A DNA stretch of 64,000 nt from Hyalella azteca (lineage: Eukaryota > Arthropoda > Malacostraca > Amphipoda > Hyalellidae). Position numbers and translations under genes: made by a program. The notes beneath the pieces were generated by a model. The model saw only the letters and a list, made by a program, of their open reading frames with translations. It did not search any database and was not told the DNA's origin. Location: the NCBI RefSeq assembly GCF_000764305.2, contig NW_025944342.1, positions 43,833 through 107,832 on the forward strand, given 5' to 3'. This document shows, in pieces, positions 11,811-23,709 of this stretch (positions are counted from its first letter, which is position 1; every line of letters starts with the position of its first letter).

Positions 11811-13083
11811 CATCAACACAGAGAAAAATTATCGGTAAGACGAAAACATGGACACTTTAAGCATAGCAGGCTATCTATGTTCAGTTTCTTAATTCAAGTT
11901 GTATACATGCACACAAATAGCGGTCAAGTCATTTAATGGTCTCACAGCATAATTCAAGAAATTAATTTCAAAGATTATTAAATCGAATAGTTGATAGCAG
12001 TTGAACATTAAAAGTGGTGAGTGCACATATCGAATTACGCCAGTAGCGTTGTCAGAAGAATAACGGAAGGAGCTTCTATATTTATATATTTATAACACGC
12101 TGGTTTCCTAATGTAACAGGGATTACAACATCAATATAAGTTTTGCCTTCCGTCGTGCAATAGGTAATGATTATTGCTACGAATTAGGTTACTTCACCCT
12201 CTCACTTCTTCCAAATTGATCTAGTGATGCTTATAATAAACATTAGTCAATCATCCGTTGATATTGTACGGTAGTGAAACGCGATTAATTGATGATTAGG
12301 TATGTTCTTGGTAAATGATTCATACGAGTCATTACAGAGTGCTTCAAACCTCAAGCATTTCCATGTTCTGTGTGTGAATCACTCATTACTGCAATAAAAT
12401 ATTGATAATGTATCTATGTACCGTAAGCAGTGATAGTACCGTAATTATAGTTTTATCATCAACTTGAGGAGAATAATTAAAAATTCATGTTGATCCATTT
12501 TTTAACACATTAGGCTTGGTTTTTGTTCAACAGATACTGTTAAATAATTTATCTTTATAGGAACAAGCGACTAAATCATTTTTCGCCATTATAAGGTGTC
12601 ATAAAGTACAGTCAAATGGTATTGAAGTGAGTAAATTTGTCTCTATTAATTTTGCCTTAAATATCTCTGTATTGCACAGTATCAAAGAACAAATTCTTAT
12701 CACTCACTCATTAGGAGTTGGGTCATAGTCATGCACATGTTATGTGGATTGATACAGTACAGATAAGAACCACGCTGCTTTGGAAGCATAGATAAGAACC
12801 ATATGATATTGAACAAGATTTGTGAATTCAATTGGTTTATATGTGGATTGACTCATTAATGAAAGACATTAAACATTGCCAGGTCATGAGCTAGTATATT
12901 ATAAAAGCCACATCTGTTTTAGTAGCCATCTCAGGGTGTATAGACTTATTTATAACTCAAATCATGTGCACTTAAATTGATTTGTACTTAAATTATGTAC
13001 CACATGTTTTGGGCACAAATCATGTGCACTTGAAATTAAAGTTTCTTTTTCTATTGAAAAAGATAAAAGGGAATTATAATAAT
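11811..13083. other. non-coding stretch, nothing recognised
   Basis: AT-rich DNA without coding exons. A segment around 12955-13040 contains two near-copies of AAATCATGTGCACTT, a short local duplication. Confidence 0.45.
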
Positions 13084-13560
13084 ATATGTTTAAAAATTAC
13101 TTTTTAAAGACAACACTCCTAAATAATCCAGTGTCTCCAATGTTAAAGATGTACAATGAATTTCTCATTTTATTTTCAAATATTAAAAAAATTAATTTCT
13201 AACATTTTTTAATATATAGAATTTTTTTTCAAAATTATTTATTCTGTCAATTGATTCATGCATTGCCTCTGACTTCAAATAAGTGCGAAAATTTCAGATC
13301 AATTGGACAGGTAAAAGTGTGTCAAATATCAGTTACAAGATTTGTATCAGACAAAATTATTTTTTAAATGTTTTTAATATTGAAAAAAAAAATTAATTTT
13401 TAAAATCATTCATTTGTCATTTGATTCTTGCATCGTCTCCAACCTTACACAAGTGTGCAAAATTTCAGATCGATAGGATAAGTGAAAGTGTGATAAATTT
13501 TGATTAGTATAAGATTTGTAGCAGACAGACAAACAAACAACAAGAAGTGAAGTTAGAGGC
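13084..13560 (+). repeat. dispersed repeat, copy 1 (inverted mate at 16390-16660)
   Basis: The segment TTTAAAAATTACTTTTTAAA followed by GACAACACT, and the downstream phrase on a low-identity track (TTGATTCATGCAT, GTGCGAAAATTTCAGATC), recur in reverse orientation at 16390-16660. The 3' half is repeated again at about 13380-13550 (TTTGATTCTTGCATCGTCTC, GTGTGCAAAATTTCAGATCG). It has no ORF and looks like a degenerate interspersed element. Confidence 0.7.
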
Positions 13561-14160
13561 AAGTGTTGTAAAAACACAATTATTATGACTTGAAAAATTG
13601 AAGTTTACAGTCAGATCATGCAAACGTATGAAGTATGTATTACTATATGAGGGATAATAAATTCAGTTATTTCCACAGAAAGTGAGATAATTAGTGACAA
13701 TCCTTGGCAACAAACCGTCATCAAATGTTACATAAACAGATCTTGCCCCTGGGCCCTGAATTACCTCCAAATATTCCTAGATTAGGAAATTCTTCTTTTT
13801 ACTGAATTAACTCTTCTCCATAATCATAACAATAAGTAAGAAATATGACAGCTTCCAAATAAAAACATCATAAGGCAAAAATTTTGACTTTTGCAAATTA
13901 GTATCACAATTCCTCCAAATATTCTATACGAAACCAAAAAATTTCTCTTAAATGTTGGACATACAAGTTGCATTTATGTCAAGATTTCAGACAGCAATGG
14001 AACTAAAATTTATGATTCTTGTTAAAAAATATAGATATAGGTATACATTATCATATGCTATTGTTATATGCCCTACTGTCCTCTGATATTGATTGAATGA
14101 AAATATTTTATAGGCCATTTTAATGAGGAAATCAAGAGATTTGACTATAATGGTTGGCTT

Positions 14161-14411
14161 AAAAAATGTGTTTGCCATTTGTCAAGCCAAACAAATGTGT
14201 TTGCCATTTGTCAAGCCACACAAATGTGTTTGTCCTTTGTCAAGCCACACAAATGTGTTTGTCCTTTGTCAAGCCACACAAATGAGTTTGTCTTTTGTCA
14301 AGCCAAACAAATGTGCTTGTTCTTTGTCAAGCCACACAAATGTGTTTACCCTTTGTTAAGCCACACAAATGTGTTTGCCCTTTGTCAAGCCACATAAATG
14401 TGTTTGCAAAC
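14161..14411. repeat. 29-bp minisatellite, about eight and a half copies
   Basis: The unit is AAATGTGTTTGCC then ATTTGTCAAGCCACAC, repeated head to tail with few changes. There are no unique spacers, so it is not a CRISPR array. As 29 is not a multiple of three, successive units pass through all frames; the open frames across it are artefacts. Confidence 0.92.
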
Positions 14412-16389
14412 TTGTTAACCACAGCTTGATAAAGGGTCTTGAAGTTTTTAACTATTTTCATAGCTGCATGTAGATAGAACAACATCTGTAAAACAACAGT
14501 TCTGGACACGCAAAAACATCCATGAATCTATCCAGTATCACCCATTCCCATTGCCTTTTCCCTATTTATTCAGTAAAGAATAACAAATACAGCCTATTGC
14601 TCCTTGCAATTTTAAGAAATTACTTGTGAAGCAATCATTTTCACCTGAGATTTTAGGAAACGTCTGCCTGATGTATCAAACTGGTCAGCACTCAGCCCTC
14701 AGGTACCATAGGTCAAGAAACATATTCTCTTAGTCAATTCTTAAATGCTGAAGTGATGATTAGTGATCTAACAAAGGCATGGAATATATCCATCATTCAA
14801 GCCAAAACCAGAGCTTTCCTGCCATTTCTTGATACCACAAGATTCCAGATAGGTGAATTTCCTCCTATCTAATTATTAACAAAATTTTACTATCAGGCAA
14901 GGAGATTACAAATGTATTGAAAATTTGTTACTTTGGAGCCACAAGATTTCAGTAAAAAGTAGGAAAATTTCAGAACTGATCCAACTTAGAATGCTACAGT
15001 CCCTCCAAGTGTACAGTCCCTCCAATGTGTTCTCCAAGTTTCAACCATTCAACCGATTTCCTGATAGCAATTATTGTGAATATTTTTGAATGTGTATGGT
15101 GAATATTTTTTATTGTGATCTTGTCAACATTCTAAAATCAAAGTTCTAAGGTCTTGAGATAAGTGTTAGCAAAAATGCAAGCCAGCAGTGTGGAATTCCA
15201 GAGGGGTAATATATTAACTGGTAAGCAGCAAATCAGAAAGCAGGACCTTAAAATCTGGAAAGGCCAGCATACATACACTTTCAGACCATCATCATCACTG
15301 ATGAGTCTCTGCAAGCTGCCACAGCTGTTTCATTGGAAAAAAGCAGCACTTGCATCATTACCGTAACAAGAATCCTATCGACGCTTAAATGCATGCAAAG
15401 TAACAGTCAGAGGAATCCAATCATAGCTAGAATGTGTGCAACTTCATAGCCACTGGAATCCTATCAGCATTAGAAAGCTAGAATGGACCACCACCAAATG
15501 CACAAATATTAACTCACTGATGATAATTTAATGCTACTGTAATTACAAATACCAGCAATTCTTGCGATGACAAAATAATTGCAGACAAAGATTCTGAAAT
15601 TTTTTCTAAGATTTAATTGAAGGGACAGCAATTGAAAAAGAAATTTAAGAGATAGCATTGAGGAACTGAGAGGCAATTAAATAATGAGACCACATCTTTG
15701 AAGCACAAGCTTGAAGAAGTTTGTTCACTTCTTATTTCATGTGCATAATACATTGTAGTTATGTCACTATCAATGGAAATAATAACATCTTCACTATGTA
15801 CATTCACTCACAAATCCATGAAAAACTGCCTATGATTCAATCAACAAATACAAAACTGATTACTGCTGCACTCAGCTAAGACATGCAAACTACTATTTGC
15901 AATCAGGAATACCATCCAAACAAAAACAATAGGAAAGAAGGTCACAGAGATACCAAACAATAGGACATCAATATACTCATGTGAATAAATGAAAGATACA
16001 AATTCTTCTATATTAAAAATTTTTAAGTAACTGACATTCAACAGAATGGTTTAATAAGATAATAACTTTTGTAAATGTTATATATGCATGCAGAATCAAT
16101 CATGTGCAACAAACAAAGTGGAGGGAAAACTTTTGGCTGGGCATCAAATTCAAATCTAATGATGGTTAGTTCTCATTATGCGATCAATGTGTGTGGTAGC
16201 CTAACTACGGTGCGTTAAGTACAGATGAAGCTCCCATCCAGGCTGATAAGTGAGTGGACACTTCAGTAAGTTCAGTTCTATACTCCACAGGTTTTATTCA
16301 TAAACTTTGGGACGATAATTGAGTGAAAACTTTACGTGATATATTGTGAGCCTTCTAAAGTTCTAAAATTGTAAAAATCACTAGATTTA
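14412..16389. other. non-coding stretch, nothing recognised
   Basis: No open frame has a recognisable domain or credible splice sites, and no further repeat array is visible. Confidence 0.45.
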
Positions 16390-16660
16390 CACAATCTAAA
16401 GGTTTGATAATAATTTTGTCTGCTACAAATCTTATAATCAATCTGAAATTTTGCACACTTGCATAAAGCTGGGGAGAATGCATGAATCAATTGGCAGAAT
16501 AAAATCCTAATTTTCAAAATTTGCCAATTTTTTAAAATTAATTTCTTTATATTTAAAATAAAATTAGAAATTCATTATACATATGTAACATCAAAGACAC
16601 TGGATTTTTTTAAAAGTGTTGTCTTTAAAAAGTAATTTTTAAACACATAGCCTATTTATG
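16390..16660 (-). repeat. dispersed repeat, copy 2 (inverted relative to 13084-13560)
   Basis: Read on the minus strand it follows copy 1: TTTAAAAATTACTTTTTAAA with GACAACACT, then the dinucleotide-poor spacer, then the GATTCATGCATTCTC and GTGTGCAAAATTTCAGAT phrases. The copies are about 3 kb apart in opposite orientation. Confidence 0.7.
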
Positions 16661-17634
16661 CATTTAGCTGGCCCTATTCAGTATGCCCTTCCTTCTCATT
16701 TTTCTCGATCATAGCAGAGGCCCATAGTGGCAAACCAGAGCTTTTCAGAATTGGTTCATTTTTAATTTCCTAATTTACTCAAGATTTAAACCAATTTCTT
16801 AAGTATGATAATGCTGGTATCCAGGATCCTAGGGCAAACGTGGTATATTCCGACACATTAAGGACATAGCAAAAAATGAATGACTATAAAAAAATCACCG
16901 TATGCGCATTCAAGTTCTGTTTGCTTTACGTCACTCTCAAAACACCGCACTACGCGCCAGCATAATGAAATGTCACAAACTGTTTCCATATTTATTTAAA
17001 AGCCTTTAGAATGCAAACCTACCAAATCCATATATTCCGATGCTGTGTGTGACTAAATTTGGCATTTTGTGAGACTAATTCCGGCCGCGCTTCAAACTTT
17101 ACTAATTTGTAATTCCAACCCTCTTGTGTTCGAATTCCAATCGCTGTGTGAGCTGTATTGGAATACAACACAGCTCGGAATTAGAACACTATAGAATATT
17201 GAACACTACTTAATTAGGCTTTTAATTAACACGTTAATCGCCACATGTACCACTGGTGGCTCAAAACAAGCTTTCAATGAATGCCATATGTACCACCGGT
17301 GGATCATTTACAAATTTAATTTCAAATTTGTTTTTCACTCATTTTTCATGACTAGAAGGAAGAATTATCAAAACAAGTACCTATCGTAATTTATTTATTA
17401 GCATAACTATTCAAAAAAATAGTTTCATACAAATTTCAAATTGAATATAACTAATGTTTTGTTCCATAAATCAGACTCTTCCCCAAACATAAAATTCAAT
17501 GGTAAAGAAGGAAATTCTTCAAATAAAACAAATAATCCGCATAAATTGGTGATATTTAGTGAGATTACCTTTTGGAAAATTATCCATGAACCAATAATAG
17601 CATTAGACATCAGACATTACATATGAGAGTGGGT

Positions 17635-17935
17635 TCTTTCAAAACAACCAGGGCATAAATGTGGCTTATTTTTGCATTGAAGGCTGATTGTTTTCAGTTT
17701 TCACTCCTCTTGCTTTTGCAGCTGCAAATGAGCAGCCTTCATTTTTTAACAGCACCTTGTAACACCCTCTACATCTTTTTCTTACATTCCGACATTGACC
17801 CTCCAACTCAACAAGGTAATGAGAGTTTCTCTTCCCACCTGTAACAGCTGGTTTTTGTCCTGCGTTCATTTTGTTTGAGTTTCCTGTTATGAGTGAGTGA
17901 GCAATAGATTCTAGGAATTCTTTCATCGACAAGGG
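17635..17935 (-). pseudogene. piggyBac-like transposase C-terminal remnant, frameshifted
   Basis: The minus-strand translation contains MKEFLESIAHSLI, a gap, GGKRNSHYLVELEG, then RKRCRGCYKVLL. After a frameshift near 17666 it gives KPHLCPGCFE. A leucine-rich F-x-x-x-IA-x-SL helix followed by a conserved block and a Cys-rich C-x2-C...C-x2-C zinc-binding tail is the standard C-terminus of piggyBac-family transposases. The catalytic DDD part was not found in the 17.2-17.6 kb sequence in recognisable form. The fragment is non-functional as transposase. Confidence 0.65.
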
Positions 17936-18104
17936 TTTCTTGGTATGAAATTTGTTATCATAATGCTGAGCAATTAGGAGTAGGGAGTGAAATAATGAAA
18001 TAAACGTATGTAATAAGTCTTGGTATCATAAAAATAACAAACTAACAAATGAAAATCATAACTACTAACTACAATATAAAAAATATTTTTTGAGAGCTCT
18101 AAAC

Positions 18105-18703
18105 CAGTGGTTCCCAAACTTTTTCAGGCTGGCGCACCCTTTGGCTCCCTAGTGAATTTCTAGCGCCCCTCCACAGACACATATAAAATCGTGCACCTTT
18201 TTCTATAAAACTTCGTACGCTGCAATTTTAAAAGATAAAGATTAAACACAAATGTGTATTTCACAAATAGAACCCCTTTTAGTGAACCAATATGTTTTTC
18301 AGCCAATTTAACTGTTTCAGCACTAGAAACCTAGGACGTCTCGGGCAAATTTACGGCCGGACTCGTGGCCAGTCTCACGACCAATCTCCAAATTCAATTA
18401 TAGTCGACGAAAACGTGAAGTCACGGACGGACAGACAGACGGACGGACATGGCGAGCACAATAGTGTATTTTTTCCATAAATGCGAAAATGCGCTAAAAA
18501 CAGATCTGGGTGAAAGAACCATCGCTGGGAGTCATGTGCTGCACGTGATGTGTACAAATCGTCAAGCAAACGTTCGAACATCTGACTGCCACTTCGGACT
18601 GTCGCCCCCTTTCGCCCCCCTATCACCCTCTTCTTCTTTACCGCCCCCCAAAATCTTTGCACCGCCCCTAGGGGGGCGATATCGCCCACTTTGGGAACCA
18701 CTG
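18105..18703. mobile_element. hAT-type MITE (599 bp) nested in the piggyBac remnant
   Basis: It begins CAGTGGTTCCCAAA and ends with the exact inverse TTTGGGAACCACTG, the terminal inverted repeat form common in hAT elements. Flanks GCTCTAAAC and GCTTCTAAAC are almost the same, consistent with an 8-bp target duplication plus a one-base change. Subterminal GCGCCCC/GGGGCG motifs are shared by both ends. There is no transposase, so it is non-autonomous. Its middle includes a copy of the GGAC-rich dispersed repeat. Confidence 0.85.
18403..18500 (+). repeat. GGAC-rich dispersed repeat, copy A
   Basis: It contains GTCGACGAAAACGTGA, a run of GGAC/AGAC tetranucleotides, GGCGAGCACAATAGTG and CCATAAATGCGAAAATGCGC. 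The same ordered phrases recur at 48603-48765 and, inverted, at 56853-56990. Its upstream part (CGTCTCGGGCAAATTTACGG at 18338) recurs at about 1342. Confidence 0.8.
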
Positions 18704-19024
18704 CTTCTAAACTATAACCACCAGCGGCCAAATAATTATGATCCAATGCGTACCGTTCCTGTTGCCGTAATATAAGCCACCGGTGTACCATAATCGCTTG
18801 TGCCACCGGTGGTGCACATGGCGCTGGAGAAAAATGAAGAATTAGTGAACATCCTTATCTGCCACATGTGTCTTATGGTTTACTCTGTTCTAGAAGAAAT
18901 TAGAGTATAACACATACACACCTTCCCTTGCAGCTGTTTCTAACCAACTGAGACATTTTGGTGCCTAGAAGTCTTGGCGCTGGGGGGAAGTTCCAATATT
19001 GCATTCTGGCGGTTAACATGTTAG

Positions 19025-22000
19025 GAGCTATTAAGCTTTCAATCAAGAAAATTTTAATTTTGCACACAGCTCGGAATGAGCTGTGTGTGTCTAATTCTAA
19101 GCTGTGTTGGAATTAGTTTTTATGTGTCTAAAACAGTCTCTTAACTTAATTATCTAATAATTTATTTACCACTTGAAATCAGCAAATACAAGTATACTTA
19201 AAGGATTCCTAATATATTCACAGACTTGTTTAAAAGTCTCAAACCATAATTTCTTTCTACACAAAGTTTATCACTATTTGGTAGAGCAAGGTCTACTATC
19301 AACTTTGACACGTTTTTCAATGTTCTCACTGGGTGATGTGCACTGTATCTCTTTGGATCTCAACATTTTCCCGCCAGACGGCCCAGACCTAGTGTTTTTG
19401 GCAATAGTATGACATCACTATTTCATCCATCAACAAATGCGTGGAAGGTGGAACCAAGATGGAATTCTAATTTTGAAGGTTCATATATTAATTCAATCCA
19501 CCAAGACCACTTTTTCTACCCAACATCATTATTTGAGGCAAAAAATTAACTTCTTAAAGGCTTAAAACACATATGCTAACTTGCTCAGTTTCTATTAAGT
19601 ACCTAATCACTTGGAAGTTGTATGCCCGCACCTTTCACTCAACAATTAAAATTAGACTTATAAAAAGTATTAGTTAGTTGAAAATTTGTCTCTTAAGTTG
19701 ACCGCAATGAACTAAACTTCATTAAGTAATTATAACTATGCTGCAAAGCAGAGTTTTCCATCATGCACACTAAACACGCAATTCAAAGTTCAGACGAGCA
19801 GAACTACATATCACATGGGCTAATGTGCAACTGAATTAAATACCTAGCTTCTTTCCTGCCTCCCGCTCCCGGTGCATAATCTAGCGGGATGATCAATGCA
19901 GATGGTAACTGAGGCCAACTAATCATTTGTATATTTAGTGCAAGAGAATGAATAATTATGTTGTTTCTGATCAAATGAATGAAAACTTTTTCTGTTTCTG
20001 ATCAAACAAACAAAAACTTCTAATCAAACAAATGAAAACAAACTTTTTGAAGATAATTATGAAATCTTAACGTCTATTGAATTCTAATATGGATCATTAA
20101 TTTTAGCATCGTATTTCCAAAAATCAAGTAGGTATTACATTTCTTTTAATTGAAAAACATTCTTTTACATTAATTTCACACAAATTTTTTTTACAGCTCC
20201 TCATGAATGACAAATGAATGCTCCTCATATTGACGAATGCCAATCTCACTCATATAGCTAAAAATTTTAAATTGAACAATTTTGTCATTTCAAAGACTCC
20301 ATTGATTACAGAACTTTAGTTTTCGCAAGTGTATTCAAGAAAAGTTTCGAAAATAGTAGGAACATTTCCATTATCATTATGAAATAGAAGCATCAGTTCC
20401 ATTCTTATATATAAACAGGACTAATAAAATACCTATCAAATCCATCCAATGTCATTCAATTTGTGATGTATGAACGACAGTTTTACTTTCATGCCTATGA
20501 TGCTGATTTTTGCCGGTTGAAGCTGTAGAATTAAATTAAATTTAAAATTAATTAAAAAAATTTTACTAAATCAAATTCTATTATTTAATACACTAGATGG
20601 TACATGCTGTAGAATTAAATTCTATTAGAAAAATGTTGAATTAAAAATCTGATTATATTTTTTAAATTAAAAATTAATTTGGTAATACTTTAGATTAAGT
20701 GCATCCAAAAAAGTGAGACTCCCAACATAGAAAAAACCTATTGGCTAGGTTTTTCTGGCCACCAGACGGACTCCAAAGTCCAAACATAGAAAAACCTAGC
20801 TGATCAACAAAAACCTTGCAGGTTAGGTCCAGTTGAGAACAGATTCCATTAAAAATTTCCAATGCCAGCTGCCAAAAACGGATTTCAGATTCTTAATCTA
20901 CACCTCAAAAACATAATTAAAAGAAAAAAACAACCTTTTTTTTGGATGCCCTTGATCTAAAGTAATACCATTAATTTTTATTAAATTAAATTGTATTATT
21001 AATGCACTATATGCCAGTATATGGTACATGCTCTATGTTTTATATAATGAAATAGTTTCCCATTTTAAACAACAAACATTTTCTAAAAGACACACAACGT
21101 TCGAAAATGCGTGATGCAGACGAAATCATTCAGAATTTGAAGTGAATGTAGTAAGATAAATTCAATATAATAGGGCAAAAAATGGAAAAATTCAAATCTG
21201 AAACGTATAAATAGGTTTTTATAATTTAAAAAAAATCTCAGAATGGAATGTGAATCAAATCTATCTACTGTGAAATCAAACTAGACACAACCAAAACAAA
21301 TGTGTGCGTGACACTATCAGACGGTCTTGTAATACGTAAACTTAGAAGCACGATGTCAACGTACGCAGTGAAACAGTGGCAGTTAATCTCATAATTTTGT
21401 ATGATATTGAAAACTTTGTTGGTATTGTCCAATGGTGAGGATTTTTTATGAATGTGGACATGTTTTTTTAGTTTAGAATGTATTCATTGCAAAAATGTGT
21501 CCACTAGCCTACAGATAAATGACTACCTAGTTAACTTGATTAGGCGTTGGCAACACGGGATTGGATTTCAAACCATGCCCGATTTTAGAAGCGTGGCAGT
21601 TTCTAATGAGCTTAGTTTATCAATTTTCACTGCAGTGGAAGGTGGTGTAACGAGGTGGTAGCCTGGTAGGGTTGGTTTTTTGATACGTTTTCTTATATTA
21701 ACATGAGAATATATTACCTATAGTCCTATACTGCTATACAGAATTCCACGCTGGGTGGAACTAAGAAAAAGCTTAATATAAAGGAAAAAGTTGAGAAGTG
21801 TCAAAATTATCCCACGATGTCAGAACTCGGAATATACCGTGTTTACCCTACTTTACTGGTCTACTTAGGATATAGGCTAAGACTCAAAAATGAACTTGAG
21901 GGAGAGTCGAAAAAACTCTCTGCTTTGTGATGAATAGCATGATGATGATGATAGCACTCACTGCCAGTCTGACACGGCACTCAGTGAATGTTGATTGTTG

Positions 22001-22850
22001 AATGTTCCTTATAACTTCATTTTTGAGTGCCATGTTCAGTTCAATATTACTGATTAGACTACAAGTGTGAGACAGAGATACTGTGATGTCACTGATGTGA
22101 TTACCCAACTCAGGGCCTCAGGCCAACTGGTCTGGACCGTCTGGCTCTGGCAACAGCCAAGGCCAACTCCAAGTTCATTTTTGAGTCCTACTCGGCACTC
22201 GCTACTCCTAGGTAGGTATATCAGTTCTCAGTAGGTAGGACTGGTAGCCTGGTAGGTTAGGTATATGTACACCAGACCAGAAAAGTATCAAATGTATCAT
22301 AGATGATAGGGATAGGCTTGCATATCATTACCAAATACCAGGCATGCACCAGGCACCAGCATTAGGCCTATCATCCAAACATCCATAAGTCCATAACCAT
22401 AAGACTGATCACTGATATGATATGATACTGGTTTAAATATTGAGTAGGAGACTAGGAGCTAGCCTAGGTAGTAGCTAGCTAGATGACGAAATTCAAAATT
22501 AACTGATTCTAAAAAAATCACTGCTTGTGCTTTACCACTCTAACACCTTCAAGGTTAAAATGTTCCAGAAACAAAACTGGCTTTGCATAGCCTAATTGCA
22601 TAGGCCTAATCACCAAGGCATTGCTACCGCTACGCCATACGTGAAGCTTAGATTTAGGTGATTAGCCTAGATTATTGGCAACCACAGTATAATCACTATT
22701 ATTACCATTAAAAAATTAATATTATTTTGATTTATGGTACATCCACTGCTGCACTGCAGTTGCTCAGGTTCATTTGAATTCTCCAACAACTGCAAGTCTG
22801 ATTAGGTATCTGATACAGCGAACAGGCCCGGATCGTTCCTACTTCCCATA
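19025..22850. other. non-coding stretch, nothing recognised as a gene
   Basis: Mostly AT-rich. Around 20700-20830 there are two near-copies of AACATAGAAAAACCTA. Around 22190-22480 the sequence is rich in TAGG/CCTA words, but it is too irregular to call a telomeric array. I see no coding exon. Confidence 0.4.
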
Positions 22851-22859
22851 ATCGTTAGT

Positions 22860-23110
22860 CGCGTCACTCGCGTGGTCAAACGAGACACAATAACTTATGG
22901 AATATTGATCTTCAATGTGTAAATTTATATTTGTAATCGCTGCTGTTCTATGAAATTTGCAGATTTTGTTTCCGTTGATTTTAAAGTTTCTTCATTCAAT
23001 TTTTTTCTCGACCTCCTCACGTCATTCGTCACTCGTCAGTCACGTGTAACGTACTATTTTTCTTCCGTTTCGAAATTGTGACGTCATCGGTGTGACCTGC
23101 TACCAACAAG
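22860..23110. promoter_or_regulatory. CG-richer patch with a CRE-like palindrome
   Basis: The patch contains CACGTG-like and repeated CGTCA words (GTCATTCGTCACTCGTCAGTCACGTG) and the full palindrome TGACGTCA near 23080. It looks promoter-like against AT-rich flanks, but no first exon could be matched to it. Confidence 0.25.
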
Positions 23111-23486
23111 CAGCTGATCACACACAAGATGCTAGATTGTTATCCTTTTTGAACAATTCGTTGAAGAGAGATTATTGATGTTAAAAAAATTACTACACAG
23201 GTTATTAATTTCAAGCGAGCATTTAAAGACAAATTAATTAGAATTTATTAAGCAATCAGCGATCGTCCTAAGAACACGTCATGAATAAAGATAATTACTT
23301 GTCAAATCTACAATTACCGAAGTTTCTACGTCTTAAAAGCCTTGTAGTACAATTATGAGTAATTGAAAAATTATCGTGGTGGTAACGCATACCACAAAGC
23401 CCACCCTTACAATAATGAATTAGTTAGATGATTAAAACCAAACCTATATAGAATTATTTTCATTACTTCATGGTGTCCTTTTCGAC

Positions 23487-23562
23487 AGACGTGGCCGAGT
23501 GATTAATGATCATTACGATTATAGCATCGAGTTGAATTTCAAACTCCGCAGCTACGTAATTG
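23487..23562 (+). pseudogene. tRNA-Ser-like head, probably a decayed tRNA gene or SINE
   Basis: The sequence GACGTGGCCGAGTGATTAA matches the acceptor strand, D-stem and A box of eukaryotic tRNA-Ser. About 45 bases on, AGTTGAATTTCAAACT resembles a decayed B box. The anticodon region and 3' acceptor strand do not pair, so it is not a functional tRNA. Confidence 0.35.
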
Positions 23563-23709
23563 TAAAAATTATAATAGAAATCGGCGAGGTGGCTACTGGC
23601 TACTGCAATGTTATCTGCAATTCTGCAATGTTATCTACGCAGGATCAGCGACAGGCCAAACCTGACCTTATTTATCTACATGGTAGACTGTGCTATATTT
23701 TCTCCTAAT

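Larger units (their letters stand above)
17230..19020 (-). mobile_element. piggyBac-like element remnant with TTAA-type ends
   Basis: The left end reads TTAA then CACGTTAATCGCC, and the right end is its near inverse, GGCGGTTAACATG followed by TTAG. Subterminal copies of GTACCACTGGTGG and GTACCACCGGTGG (17247-17301) have inverted counterparts at about 18772-18820. TTAA target duplication is a hallmark of piggyBac. The right TTAA has mutated to TTAG. A degraded piggyBac-type transposase tail lies inside on the minus strand, and an unrelated hAT-type MITE has inserted into the middle. Flanks at 17140-17200 and 19070-19130 share a CACAGCTCGGAAT phrase, so the element may itself sit in an older repeat. 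Confidence 0.65.

Noticed and set aside
14161..14411. CRISPR-like array
   Set aside because: The 29-bp units follow each other without unique spacers; it is a minisatellite in eukaryotic DNA.
22190..22480. Interstitial telomere repeat (TTAGG)
   Set aside because: TAGG words are frequent but irregular; no run of exact units.
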